21,544 bases of DNA, from IMG/VR virus record IMGVR_UViG_3300046028_008083, positions 1 through 21,544 of that record. The stretch is one strand, 5' to 3'. This document shows, piece by piece, positions 15,202-21,290 of this stretch (positions within the stretch are counted from its first letter, which is position 1; every line of letters starts with the position of its first letter). The notes under the pieces are model-generated. The model saw only the letters and a program-made list of their open reading frames with translations. It had not been told where the DNA came from and did no database searches. This DNA comes from a virus. The position numbers and the translations under genes were made by a program.

Positions 15202-15411
15202 ATGCAGCTGCACGCGACGTTCAAGGACCGCACCGGCTGGTGGTATGTCCTGCGCATCAAGGACGGCACCTCCGACACGGTCGTCTCCTGCTTCGAGGAC
15301 TCGTCGTTGGCGTGCCGGATCCGCGACTTCCTCGACCATGAGGAGCGGATCTGGCAGCTCCTCGACCGGCACGGCGAGGTCGACGTCCCGATCTCGGAGG
15401 TTCCGTCGTGA
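15202..15411 (+). CDS. Small unknown protein in lysis region
   Basis: This 69-residue protein is not recognised. The ATG at 15202 is chosen because a TGAGGAG site lies at 15191-15197. A GTG at 15118 in the same frame would add 28 residues of Pro/Arg-rich sequence without a clear ribosome binding site, so it is less likely. The sequence reads MQLHATFKDRTGWWYVLRIK, then SDTVVSCFEDSSLACRIRD and an acidic helix with EERIWQLLDRHGEVD. Its stop overlaps the next GTG (GTGA), so it is coupled to the XhlA-like membrane protein. Confidence 0.72.
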   Translation: MQLHATFKDRTGWWYVLRIKDGTSDTVVSCFEDSSLACRIRDFLDHEERIWQLLDRHGEVDVPISEVPS

Positions 15412-15650
15412 TCTTCGGGCGTGGGGAACGCATCGCGAGCCTGGAGGCAAAGGTCGACGGCGTCCACCAGGATCTGCACATGCTGTCGGCGCAGGTCGAA
15501 GGCATGTCCCGCAGCGTCGGGGATCTCCGCACCGACGTGCAGCAGTCGGCGTTGCGGCGCCCCTCGTGGGCAGTCGCGACGCTGCTGACCCTGCTGACCG
15601 GTTTCTGCATGGCGCTGCTCGCCGCCGTGCTCACGTTCGCGCTGAGCTGA
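15408..15650 (+). CDS. XhlA-like coiled-coil membrane protein
   Basis: This 80-residue protein has an N-terminal heptad-like helix (RIASLEAKVDGVHQDLHMLS onward, about residues 8-48) followed by one membrane segment near the C-terminus (VATLLTLLTGFCMALLAAVL, about residues 56-75). This layout matches the haemolysin XhlA-like group, in which a coiled coil precedes one membrane helix and which assists holin/endolysin lysis. The GTG overlaps the preceding stop (GTGA). Together with the two-segment protein at 14070, the phage appears to carry two lysis-related membrane proteins. Confidence 0.68.
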   Translation: MIFGRGERIASLEAKVDGVHQDLHMLSAQVEGMSRSVGDLRTDVQQSALRRPSWAVATLLTLLTGFCMALLAAVLTFALS

Positions 15651-15667
15651 TCACCCCGGGGGGCACC

Positions 15668-15880
15668 GTGGGACTCTACGAAGAAGTGGCCGGGAAACCG
15701 GTGCGCCGCTGGACCCGGGCGGTGGTCGACGAACGCCTCGGCGACGACGCCGACGACCTGGCGGCGCTGCTCGCCGACCCGGCCGTGTCACCGTTCGCGA
15801 TCTGCAAGGCGTTGCGCGCCCGGGGGATCGGCGTGTCGAAGGCGTCGATCTACCAGTGGGCCGAGGAGGCCCGGTCGTGA
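15668..15880 (+). CDS. Small helix-turn-helix-like protein
   Basis: This 70-residue protein has a C-terminal helix-turn-helix-like region: DPAVSPFAICKALRARGIGV followed by SKASIYQWAEEAR, with a turn at GIGV and the second helix suited to DNA recognition. The N-terminal half is acidic. The GTG start follows a GGGGGG site at about 15658-15663. The stop overlaps the start of the phosphoesterase gene (GTGA), so the two are translated together. A role as a DNA-binding regulator or a terminase-like small subunit is possible; position after the lysis genes does not decide. Confidence 0.62.
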   Translation: MGLYEEVAGKPVRRWTRAVVDERLGDDADDLAALLADPAVSPFAICKALRARGIGVSKASIYQWAEEARS

Positions 15881-16929
15881 GCCTCGCCGACGACGTGGCA
15901 GGGTTCGAACCGGACCCGGAGGCGGTGCAGCGGGCCCGCGCCGAGCAGCTCGCCGACGAGGTCGGCCGGCTCCGCAAGCAGCTCGGCGACGCAGTCGGGG
16001 TGATCGAACGCCTCGAGCGGATCGCCGAGTATTCGGGGCGGGCCCTGTCCCCGCCGAAGTGGCTGGCCCGCACCCCGAAACGCACCGAGCAGATCGCGAC
16101 GTTGTGCACGATCCTGTCCGACTGCCATTTCGACGAGGTCGTCGACCCGGCCCAGATCGAGCACCGCAACGGCTACGACCGCCGCATCGCCGAGCTGCGC
16201 CTCGAGCGGTACTTCACCCAGGTGGTGCGCCTCGCCCGCGACTATCTCGCCGGCGTCACCTTCGACGGGGTCGTCGTGTTCCTCGGCGGGGACCTGATCT
16301 CGGGGGACATACACGAGGAGCTGTCCGACACGAACGCGGCGCAGACGCTCGACACGGTGCTGCACTGGTCGGAGCGCATCGCCTCGGGCCTCGCGCTCCT
16401 CGCCGACGAGTTCGGCCAGGTGCATGTCGTCGCGGTGGTCGGCAACCACGGTCGGCGGTCCCGCAAACCCCGGGCGAAGGGCCGGGTGCGCGACAACTAC
16501 GACTGGATGATCTCCCAGCTCGTCGCCCGCCACTTTCATTCGGATCGGCGCCTGACGTTCCAGATCCCCGACGGGACCGACGCCCTGGTGCCGGTGCACG
16601 ACACGACGTTCCTCGTCACCCACGGCGACCAGGTGTCGGGCGGTGGGGGCATCGGCGGGATCTGGCCGCCGATCATGCGGATGATCGCGAAGAAGCGGGT
16701 CCGCCACGACTTCGACACGGTCGTGATGGGCCACTGGCATCAGCTGATCATGGCGCCGTCGGCCGGCCTCATCGTGAACGGCAGCCTCAAAGGCGAAGAC
16801 GAGTACGCGGCGGTGATGAACTTCGCGCCCGAACCGGCGCAGCAGGCCCTGTGGACCGTGGCGCCGGGCCGGGGCGTGACGTTCTCGGCGCCGGTGTTCG
16901 TCGAGGACCGCACCCGGGAGGGCTGGTGA
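15877..16929 (+). CDS. Calcineurin-like metallophosphoesterase
   Basis: This 350-residue protein is a phosphoesterase with a binuclear metal site. All family motifs are visible in order: D82 and H84 in SDCHF, G138-D139 in FLGGDLISG, N190-H191 in VVGNHG, H249 in VTHGDQ, and H286/H288 in MGHWHQ. About 60 residues before the domain form an acidic, heptad-like helix (EAVQRARAEQLADEVGRLRK). The GTG at 15877 is preferred over an ATG at 15856 because it gives the usual GTGA overlap with the upstream gene. Phosphodiesterases of this type act on nucleic acids or nucleotides, and phage versions are mostly unassigned. The stop overlaps the next GTG. Substrate cannot be inferred from the sequence. Confidence 0.85.
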   Translation: MSLADDVAGFEPDPEAVQRARAEQLADEVGRLRKQLGDAVGVIERLERIAEYSGRALSPPKWLARTPKRTEQIATLCTILSDCHFDEVVDPAQIEHRNGYDRRIAELRLERYFTQVVRLARDYLAGVTFDGVVVFLGGDLISGDIHEELSDTNAAQTLDTVLHWSERIASGLALLADEFGQVHVVAVVGNHGRRSRKPRAKGRVRDNYDWMISQLVARHFHSDRRLTFQIPDGTDALVPVHDTTFLVTHGDQVSGGGGIGGIWPPIMRMIAKKRVRHDFDTVVMGHWHQLIMAPSAGLIVNGSLKGEDEYAAVMNFAPEPAQQALWTVAPGRGVTFSAPVFVEDRTREGW

Positions 16930-17120
16930 GCGAAGATCCGTTGACCGAGTTGGATCTGGACGTGGTGACGATCACTCGCGACGCGTCGGGGACCGTCGAG
17001 GTCGACGGCGGCGGCTTGTGCGTCGAGGACATGGTGTTCCTGTTGGAGGCGGCCCGGTTCCAGCTGCTCGCCGAGCTGCTGTGGCCCCGTGACGACGACG
17101 GCGACGAGGTCGAGGCGTGA
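16926..17120 (+). CDS. Small acidic protein of unknown function
   Basis: This 64-residue acidic protein is not recognised. It starts at a GTG that overlaps the phosphoesterase stop (GTGA) and ends with another GTGA overlap into the next gene. The sequence runs SEDPLTELDLDVVTITRDAS, a short beta-like part, then a helix VEDMVFLLEAARFQLLAELL and an acidic end DDDGDEVEA. The coupling to the phosphoesterase suggests a common process. Confidence 0.7.
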   Translation: MSEDPLTELDLDVVTITRDASGTVEVDGGGLCVEDMVFLLEAARFQLLAELLWPRDDDGDEVEA

Positions 17121-17386
17121 CCCGGACCGGCAAGCGCCTCACCGACGACCGCCAGGCCCGCTACGGCAGCCCGGCCGAGAACTGGGCCCGTGCCGCGAAG
17201 CTCTACACGGCGGTGCTCGGCGACAAGCTCACCGAGCCGATCAGCCCCGCCGAGGTCGGCCTGCTGATGGTCGCCTGGAAGCTGTCACGGCTGTGCGCGA
17301 CACCGCACGACACCGACTCGCTCGAGGACCTGGCCGGCTACGCCGCTGCGCTCCAGCTCCTCCACGGCGACGAACCCACCGTCTAG
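17117..17386 (+). CDS. DUF6378-like small phage protein
   Basis: This 89-residue protein resembles a small domain family often seen in actinobacterial phages (DUF6378-like). Its pattern is RQARYGSPAENWARAAKLYT, ISPAEVGLLMVAWKLSRL and DSLEDLAGYAAALQLL. The all-helical layout with an acidic end recalls MazG-like nucleotide pyrophosphohydrolases, but the metal-binding E-rich motif of that family is not complete, so an enzymatic role is not claimed. It is the last gene of the rightward unit and is followed by a terminator hairpin. The GTG overlaps the previous stop (GTGA). Confidence 0.72.
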   Translation: MTRTGKRLTDDRQARYGSPAENWARAAKLYTAVLGDKLTEPISPAEVGLLMVAWKLSRLCATPHDTDSLEDLAGYAAALQLLHGDEPTV

Positions 17387-17451
17387 GTCCGAGAACCTAG
17401 AGACGAGATCGGCGCTCTGCGGCCCCGCCCCCCGCCCGTGGAGTCGACGAA

Positions 17452-17489
17452 CGACGAGCCCCCGGTCCTCGTGGCCGGGGGCTTCGTCG
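17452..17489. terminator. Hairpin between convergent units, probable bidirectional terminator
   Basis: CGACGAGCCCCCGG (17452-17465) pairs with CCGGGGGCTTCGTCG (17475-17489), leaving one bulged base and a 9-base loop. It lies 65 bases after the last rightward gene and before the end of the leftward integrase gene, the right place to stop transcription from both sides. There is no T-tract on either strand, as is common in high-GC actinobacterial genomes. Confidence 0.75.
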
Positions 17490-17625
17490 CGTCAGATGCC
17501 CGGAAAGGCCCCTAGAACGCTGTCTGAGCGGTTCGTCGGGTTGTCGGGTCCTGGGGGTGCGGGCTGGGCCCGCAAGCGTGCAGGCGCGCGTGTGGGGGCT
17601 CAGGCGGTGTCACGCCGCCGACAGG
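17490..17625. other. Non-coding stretch beside integrase, attP candidate region
   Basis: No convincing gene lies between the terminator and the integrase stop. A perfect 7-bp hairpin, TGCGGGC (17558-17564) with GCCCGCA (17568-17574), and a shorter GGCGG/CCGCC pair (17603-17619) are visible. Phage attachment sites often lie next to the integrase gene, so this stretch or the one upstream of the integrase may hold attP. No tRNA-like core is visible here, so the site is not identified. Confidence 0.3.
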
Positions 17626-18546
17626 TCAGGCTCGAGCTGCCGCCGGGACGCACGTCGGAGCGGGGGGGGTGACGGCCGGTTCGGGGCGGAGCACCGGGGC
17701 CTCGTGGTCGAGCGCGGCGCGCATGTCGGCGATCTCGGCGTCGTGGCGCAGGTACCGCCACGTGGTGACCGCGTGCTGGTGGCCGAGGACGGACTGAATG
17801 ACCCGCAGGTCGGTGCCCGCCTGGTAGAGACGCTCGGCGGTCGAGTGCCGCAGCGCGTGCGCCGAGCGGCCGTCCCACGGCTGTTGCTTCAAGCCGGCGT
17901 CGCGCACCCAGCGGCTCACCATCTGGCTCATGTAGTGGGCGCCGACACCGCCGCCGTGGGTGTAGGCGACGATCAGCGGCCCGGCGCGCCGGCCCCGCTC
18001 GGCGAGCCACACCGCGACGTGGTGGCGGACCGTCTCAGGGACCGGGAGGATCCGTTCGTGGCGGCCTTTGCCGACGACGCGCACGAGCCCCTCGACCCAG
18101 TCGAAGTCGGCGAGCTGGAGCCCGGCGACCTCCCCGGCCCGCAGCCCCATGCCGGCCATGAGCGCGATGATCGCTCGGGCCCGGCCGTCGGGCAGCACGT
18201 TCCACAGGGCCTCGATCTGCTCGTCCTTCATCGCGCGGGGTGCCTGGCGGGGCATGCGAGGCAGGCGGATCCGGGCGCTCGGGTCCTCGCGCAGGTGGCC
18301 TTCGTCGACGCACCACACGAAGAACGCCCGGACCTCCGAGAGGCGGGTCCGCAGCGTCGAGGCGGAGACCTCCATCTGGGCGAGCCAGGCGGCGACGGTG
18401 CTCCGGTCGATCGCGCCGACGGTGACGTTGCGGCCGGCGTAGGCGATGAGGTTCTCGACCGTGTAGGTGCGGTTTCGCAGGGTCATGGCGGCGAGGAGGT
18501 GGCGGTGCGTTCGGCGGTACTCGTGGAGTGCTCTCGAGGCCAACAT
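17626..18546 (-). CDS. int: Tyrosine site-specific integrase
   Basis: This 306-residue recombinase integrates and excises the phage genome. The start at 18546 is chosen because an GGAGGG site lies just upstream on the minus strand; the open frame reaches 18708 but the extra 54 residues are low-complexity basic sequence. The N-terminal part has the arm/core-binding SAM-like domain (TVENLIAYAGRNVTVGAIDR). The catalytic domain shows R136 in MGLRAGEVAGL, K160 in VVGKGRHERI, H230 and R233 in HALRHSTAERLY, H256 in LGHQHAV and the nucleophile Y265 in TTWRYLRH. All catalytic residues are present, so it should be active. It reads leftward, downstream of the repressor gene. Confidence 0.93.
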   Translation of the reverse strand: MLASRALHEYRRTHRHLLAAMTLRNRTYTVENLIAYAGRNVTVGAIDRSTVAAWLAQMEVSASTLRTRLSEVRAFFVWCVDEGHLREDPSARIRLPRMPRQAPRAMKDEQIEALWNVLPDGRARAIIALMAGMGLRAGEVAGLQLADFDWVEGLVRVVGKGRHERILPVPETVRHHVAVWLAERGRRAGPLIVAYTHGGGVGAHYMSQMVSRWVRDAGLKQQPWDGRSAHALRHSTAERLYQAGTDLRVIQSVLGHQHAVTTWRYLRHDAEIADMRAALDHEAPVLRPEPAVTPPAPTCVPAAARA

Positions 18547-18708
18547 GCGCCCTCCGGTCGGTCTACGCCGTTTCGGGGTGCTGGGAACGGACCGGTGGTG
18601 TGCCTTGATGGTCCGCTTCCGGGGCTTCGAGTCTTTCCTACCGGTGCCAACCCCGTCAACCGGGCCGGCCGTGGAGGTGGGGTTCCTAGCGCCTGGAGTA
18701 GGCGCCAT
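18547..18708 (-). other. Spacer between repressor and integrase genes
   Basis: These 162 bases hold the GGAGGG ribosome binding site of the integrase. Directly after the repressor stop they also hold a 6-bp hairpin, GCGCCT (18689-18694) and AGGCGC (18700-18705), which may weakly end the repressor transcript. A TTGACG box on the minus strand (18654-18659) could be a -35 element for the integrase, but no convincing -10 box lies at the right distance. No gene is supported. Confidence 0.45.
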
Positions 18709-19053
18709 TCAGTTCCAGCTCGGGTCTTCGTTGGCAAAAACAGGCCCCTGACCTGGGCTTATTGTCTTACATCCCAGGGTGACTCCTCCCTGTTCAGAGG
18801 TGTAAACGTCGCCGCGAGCATCCTGGTACTGGTCGGCGATCACATTGAGGTCGAGGAGCCACCGGCAGCTCGTCGCCTGGCTGTACGCCATCAGCTGCGA
18901 GACGGTGGGCTCCCGATGGCCCCTCAGCCAGGCCGTGATGGTCTGGGCTGAACAACCGACCCTCTGGGCGATCTCACGCTGCTGAAGGCCGGATTCCTGC
19001 ATGGCTGCGGTGAGGAGCAGTCGCAGAGTCGGCTTGAAACGGGCTGAGCTCAC
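18709..19053 (-). CDS. XRE-type HTH repressor (lysogeny regulator candidate)
   Basis: This 114-residue protein carries an XRE/Cro-CI-type helix-turn-helix: LQQREIAQRVGCSAQTITAW followed by LRGHREPTVSQLMAYSQAT, at about residues 22-60. The GTG at 19053 is chosen because an AAAGGAGGGG site lies directly upstream on the minus strand, while the frame's earlier ATG at 19086 would overlap the operator palindrome. The C-terminal part after residue 75 is not a recognised peptidase; there is no Ser-Lys cleavage domain as in LexA/CI proteins, so induction must work another way. Its position beside a divergent early operon and upstream of the integrase gene makes it the likely lysogeny repressor. Operator-like repeats lie in front of it. 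Confidence 0.82.
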   Translation of the reverse strand: MSSARFKPTLRLLLTAAMQESGLQQREIAQRVGCSAQTITAWLRGHREPTVSQLMAYSQATSCRWLLDLNVIADQYQDARGDVYTSEQGGVTLGCKTISPGQGPVFANEDPSWN

Positions 19054-19075
19054 AGCCCCTCCTTTGTGCTCCTGG

Positions 19076-19096
19076 TGTCGGACCACTTGTCCGACA
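19076..19096. promoter_or_regulatory. Perfect inverted repeat, operator candidate
   Basis: TGTCGGAC (19076-19083) and GTCCGACA (19089-19096) form a perfect 8-bp inverted repeat with a 5-base centre. It lies 23 bases upstream of the repressor start and near the expected start point of the leftward promoter, so repressor binding there would allow self-control. Dyad symmetry of this size fits a dimeric HTH protein. Confidence 0.65.
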
Positions 19097-19101
19097 GCGG
19101 C

Positions 19102-19130
19102 ACCCTACTCCCTCGAGCCGCCGACATCAA
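19102..19130 (-). promoter_or_regulatory. Candidate leftward promoter for repressor
   Basis: On the minus strand a TTGATG -35 box (19125-19130) is followed after 17 bases by a TAGGGT -10 box (19102-19107). The -10 box is poor (3 of 6 matches), but spacing is ideal and the transcript would start near the 19076-19096 palindrome and reach the repressor gene. The -35 box overlaps an octamer that also overlaps the -35 box of the rightward promoter. Confidence 0.45.
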
Positions 19131-19214
19131 GCATCACGCGATTCTCGGCGGTGCCGTGACGCCCCCACAATCTCCGCGTGACTAATGCTTGACATGCGGA
19201 ATCAATCACGCGAT
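19127..19214. repeat. Paired repeats in the divergent promoter region
   Basis: TCAAGCAT (19127-19134) is the reverse complement of ATGCTTGA (19185-19192), and ATCACGCGAT occurs twice in direct orientation (19133-19142 and 19205-19214). Each copy of the inverted octamer overlaps the -35 box of one of the two divergent promoters. They are candidate binding sites for the repressor or for a second regulator. Confidence 0.6.
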
Positions 19215-19217
19215 AGT
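19189..19217 (+). promoter_or_regulatory. Rightward early promoter
   Basis: A perfect TTGACA -35 box (19189-19194) is followed after exactly 17 bases by GATAGT (19212-19217), which matches four of six -10 positions. It points into the early operon, whose first start codon is at 19260. The octamer ATGCTTGA (19185-19192) overlaps its -35 box, and ATCACGCGAT overlaps its -10 box; both also occur around the leftward promoter. Confidence 0.72.
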
Positions 19218-19259
19218 GCCCCCCGTTCCGGAAGTGCTGGAAACCGACAAGGGGGCCAC

Positions 19260-19496
19260 GTGCCGTACATCCGTGCCAACCGCCGACAGTGGGCGAACCT
19301 CGACCAGGCCATGTGCGTGGCCGTCGAGCCCGACAAGTTCACCGAGGGCCGCTGGGCGATCTTCGTCGACTTCCCCTCGGGGAAGCGGATCGTCGCCGGC
19401 TCGTACGCCTCGGAGACCGAGGCGATCAACGAGGCCATTGACCTGGTCCTGATCGACTCGGCCGACGACCTCGACGACGACGAGGTCGGACGGTGA
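19260..19496 (+). CDS. Small early protein of unknown function
   Basis: This 78-residue protein is the first gene of the rightward early operon. The GTG at 19260 is chosen because a purine-rich AAGGGGG site lies just upstream and because an ATG at 19185 in the same frame would put the promoter inside the gene. It begins MPYIRANRRQWANLDQAMCV, continues with WAIFVDFPSGKRIVAGSYAS and a helix ETEAINEAIDLV, and ends in an acidic tail DDLDDDEVGR. The fold looks like a small beta-sheet with one helix. Family is not recognised. The stop overlaps the next GTG (GTGA). Confidence 0.78.
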   Translation: MPYIRANRRQWANLDQAMCVAVEPDKFTEGRWAIFVDFPSGKRIVAGSYASETEAINEAIDLVLIDSADDLDDDEVGR

Positions 19497-19720
19497 GCCT
19501 CGCCGCGACGTTCGAGGCCCACTGCGGCATCGCCCACGACCTCGCCTTCGACATCGCCGGGATCTGGGCGGCGCTCGCCAACGTCGACGGGATCACCGCC
19601 GAGGACTGGCCGGCCGTCGAAGCCGCACGCTCCCAGCTCCGCCAGGTGATCTCGAGCCTCGCCGCCACGGGCTTCGAGATCGACGAGCAGCTGTACCGCC
19701 ACATGAAGGGGGCGGCATGA
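19493..19720 (+). CDS. Small helical early protein of unknown function
   Basis: This 75-residue, mostly helical, acidic protein is not recognised. It starts at a GTG that overlaps the preceding stop (GTGA) with SLAATFEAHCGIAHDLAFDI, and ends with FEIDEQLYRHMKGAA. It overlaps the next ATG (ATGA), so it belongs to the coupled early operon. Confidence 0.72.
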   Translation: MSLAATFEAHCGIAHDLAFDIAGIWAALANVDGITAEDWPAVEAARSQLRQVISSLAATGFEIDEQLYRHMKGAA

Positions 19721-19857
19721 ACGCGTGGTCGTTCCTCATCGCCGCGGTCGGCTTCGCCACCGCCGGCGCCCTCCTCATCGGTGTGATCGTCGTCGTCTGG
19801 GACAACGTGATCTGCGGGCCCGACCCGGTGTGGGAACGGGAGGACCAGTGGACGTGA
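19717..19857 (+). CDS. Single-span membrane peptide
   Basis: This 46-residue peptide has one clear membrane segment (FLIAAVGFATAGALLIGVIV, residues 6-25, continuing VVW) and a short tail with DPVWEREDQWT. The ATG overlaps the previous stop (ATGA) and follows an AAGGGGGC site. Its small size and early position could fit a membrane-active regulator or superinfection exclusion protein, but nothing proves this. Confidence 0.68.
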   Translation: MNAWSFLIAAVGFATAGALLIGVIVVVWDNVICGPDPVWEREDQWT

Positions 19858-20117
19858 CCCGTCACACCGTCACCCGCCCGTACCGCACGAGCGTCGAGGT
19901 CGAGACCGGCGCGTTCTGCTACGAGCCTGAGACCGGCGGCCAGCTGATCTTCCAGTTCGCGTCGATCGAGGCGGCACGCGACTGGTGTCAGAACGCCGTC
20001 GACTGCCTGACCATCTACCTCGAGTCGCAGATGCTCACCGCCCAGGTGCAGGCCGTCGACAACCTGACGGCTCACCTCGAGGCGCACGGCTACACGGCCC
20101 AGCAGGAGGCGTCGTGA
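19854..20117 (+). CDS. Small early protein of unknown function
   Basis: This 87-residue protein is not recognised. The GTG at 19854 gives the usual GTGA overlap with the membrane peptide; a GTG at 19848 in the same frame would add two residues and sits closer to the GGGAGG site at 19838-19843. It reads RHTVTRPYRTSVEVETGAFC, a beta-rich start, followed by helices with AARDWCQNAVDCLTIYLESQ and an end with AHGYTAQQEAS. Three Cys residues are spread without a zinc motif. Confidence 0.7.
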   Translation: MTRHTVTRPYRTSVEVETGAFCYEPETGGQLIFQFASIEAARDWCQNAVDCLTIYLESQMLTAQVQAVDNLTAHLEAHGYTAQQEAS

Positions 20118-20251
20118 ACCGGCTGCGGATCTGGAAGCACCGGCCCGACCACTGGCCGCCGGCCGACGAGACCCCCGGCGAATACGAGACCCCGTGGGGT
20201 GTCCTCGTCGTCACCGAAAAGCACACCTCGAGCCTCAAGGAGACCTCGTGA
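20114..20251 (+). CDS. Very small early protein
   Basis: This 45-residue peptide starts at a GTG overlapping the previous stop (GTGA) and follows an AGGAGG site, a strong signal for such a short gene. It reads NRLRIWKHRPDHWPPADETP and then WGVLVVTEKHTSSLKETS. No family is recognised. Its stop overlaps the GTG of the next gene (GTGA). Confidence 0.62.
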   Translation: MNRLRIWKHRPDHWPPADETPGEYETPWGVLVVTEKHTSSLKETS

Positions 20252-20718
20252 CCGACCCGTTCCTCGACCCCGGCGAACCCGGCGACGTCAAGTCCGCCCT
20301 GCGCGCCTCCGACCTCATCAACCTGCCGCTCCTCGTCCGGGTCACCGGCGAAGGCGAATGGCCGGCCCGGGAGGCCGGCGTCGACGCCAACGGCCAGCAG
20401 GTCCGCGCGCAGGGCCCGTCCCCCTACGTCGAGTGTGACGTCGTGGTCCTCGGCGCCTCGGGCATCGAGGACCACGCCGTGGGGGTGCGGATCTCGTGGC
20501 GTCGCGTCGTCCCCCACCAGCTTTCGATCGACATGGCCGGCCGGTGGGTGCCGTGCCGGCCGAAGCAGCAGGAGGACCGGTCGATCATCCTCACGACGTT
20601 CGACGCGAAGGGCAAGGCGAAGGCCCTCGAGCTGCTGCCCGAGATCGAGGAGCTGTTCGGCGCCCGCACCGTCGCTCAGGTCGTCGACGCGTTCGACGCC
20701 ACCGAGGACCCCTACTAG
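20248..20718 (+). CDS. Early protein of unknown function, 156 residues
   Basis: This protein is not recognised with certainty. Its layout, a beta-rich first half (LINLPLLVRVTGEGEWPARE, then YVECDVVVLGASGIEDHAVG, VRISWRRVV) and a helical end (KAKALELLPEIEELFGARTV), recalls phage proteins with a single OB-like barrel, so a nucleic-acid-binding role is possible but unproven. The GTG overlaps the preceding stop (GTGA), after an AAGGAG site at 20237-20242. Its stop is directly followed by the ATG of the next gene. It is the largest gene of the early operon in the window. Confidence 0.75.
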   Translation: MTDPFLDPGEPGDVKSALRASDLINLPLLVRVTGEGEWPAREAGVDANGQQVRAQGPSPYVECDVVVLGASGIEDHAVGVRISWRRVVPHQLSIDMAGRWVPCRPKQQEDRSIILTTFDAKGKAKALELLPEIEELFGARTVAQVVDAFDATEDPY

Positions 20719-21012
20719 ATGACGACGTCACAGACGACGCGACTGGAGACGTTCGTCATTGGTAACAACACGACGGAGCATCTTCGGCGGTGCATTGCGG
20801 TCGAACGCTCGTCGGCGTTCCGTTCCTACACGGGGCGTGGCGTGACGGTTCGTGAGATCACATCTGGGTCGCACCCTGCACTGTGCTTACGCTGCCGCAT
20901 GTCGGTTCGTTTCGACTTGATGCTCTCGCTGCTGCATTGGTACTCGGAGGTCCATGGCGCTGGCGACGACTACATCAGCGTCGCCTACGCCGACAGCGAG
21001 GAAGGGGTCTAG
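20719..21012 (+). CDS. Lower-GC orphan protein
   Basis: This 97-residue protein starts at the ATG directly after the preceding stop (TAG then ATG). Its base composition is lower in GC and its codon choice less biased than in the neighbours (for example ATTGGTAACAAC and CATTGGTACTCG), which suggests a later insertion. It reads TTSQTTRLETFVIGNNTTEH, has CLRCRMSVRFD and ends ISVAYADSEEGV. There is a single CxxC but no second pair, so no zinc finger is claimed. The ribosome binding site (GAGG at 20704-20707) is distant. Function unknown. Confidence 0.62.
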   Translation: MTTSQTTRLETFVIGNNTTEHLRRCIAVERSSAFRSYTGRGVTVREITSGSHPALCLRCRMSVRFDLMLSLLHWYSEVHGAGDDYISVAYADSEEGV

Positions 21013-21014
21013 CC

Positions 21015-21290
21015 GTGGGCACCGACCCGAGGTTCGGGGACGGCTGGTGGACGCAGGCCCCGACACGCGAGCAGATCGTGCGCGGCTACGAGCAGATCGA
21101 ACGCCACAACGAACGCACCCAACGGGAACGGGTCGCGCATCGCGAGTGGATCGAGCACCAGGAGCTGCCCGGCGGTCGGATCCGCCACCGGCGCATGGTC
21201 GGAGGCCGGGTCGTTGAGATCTGGCACACCGAGCCGAAGGCGACGATCGAGTCGGCAGCGTGGAAGCCGTCCGGGCGGCGGCTCGCATGA
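21015..21290 (+). CDS. Basic early protein of unknown function
   Basis: This 91-residue, strongly charged protein starts at a GTG two bases after the preceding stop; a GGAAGGGG site at 20999-21006 precedes it. It reads GTDPRFGDGWWTQAPTREQI, then a charged helix RGYEQIERHNERTQRERVAH, followed by a basic RIRHRRMVGGRVVEIW strand region. No domain is recognised. Its stop overlaps the ATG of the next gene (ATGA). Confidence 0.68.
   Translation: MGTDPRFGDGWWTQAPTREQIVRGYEQIERHNERTQRERVAHREWIEHQELPGGRIRHRRMVGGRVVEIWHTEPKATIESAAWKPSGRRLA

Noticed and set aside
18618-18652. tRNA 3'-end-like stretch (GGCTTCGAGTC...GGTGCCA) as an attP core
   Set aside because: The T-stem around TTCGAGT does not pair well and the acceptor part has no partner, so it is not supported as a tRNA-derived core.
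18547-18708. N-terminal extension of the integrase from 18708
   Set aside because: The extra 54 residues are basic low-complexity sequence without a start signal, while 18546 has a strong GGAGGG site.
17557-18951. Plus-strand open frame of 464 codons
   Set aside because: It lies opposite the integrase and the repressor, both with clear motifs and ribosome binding sites on the minus strand.
19260-19720. Toxin-antitoxin pair (HicB-like first gene)
   Set aside because: The first protein has a small beta-helix layout but no HicA partner or antitoxin DNA-binding motif is present; the pair fits ordinary early phage genes better.
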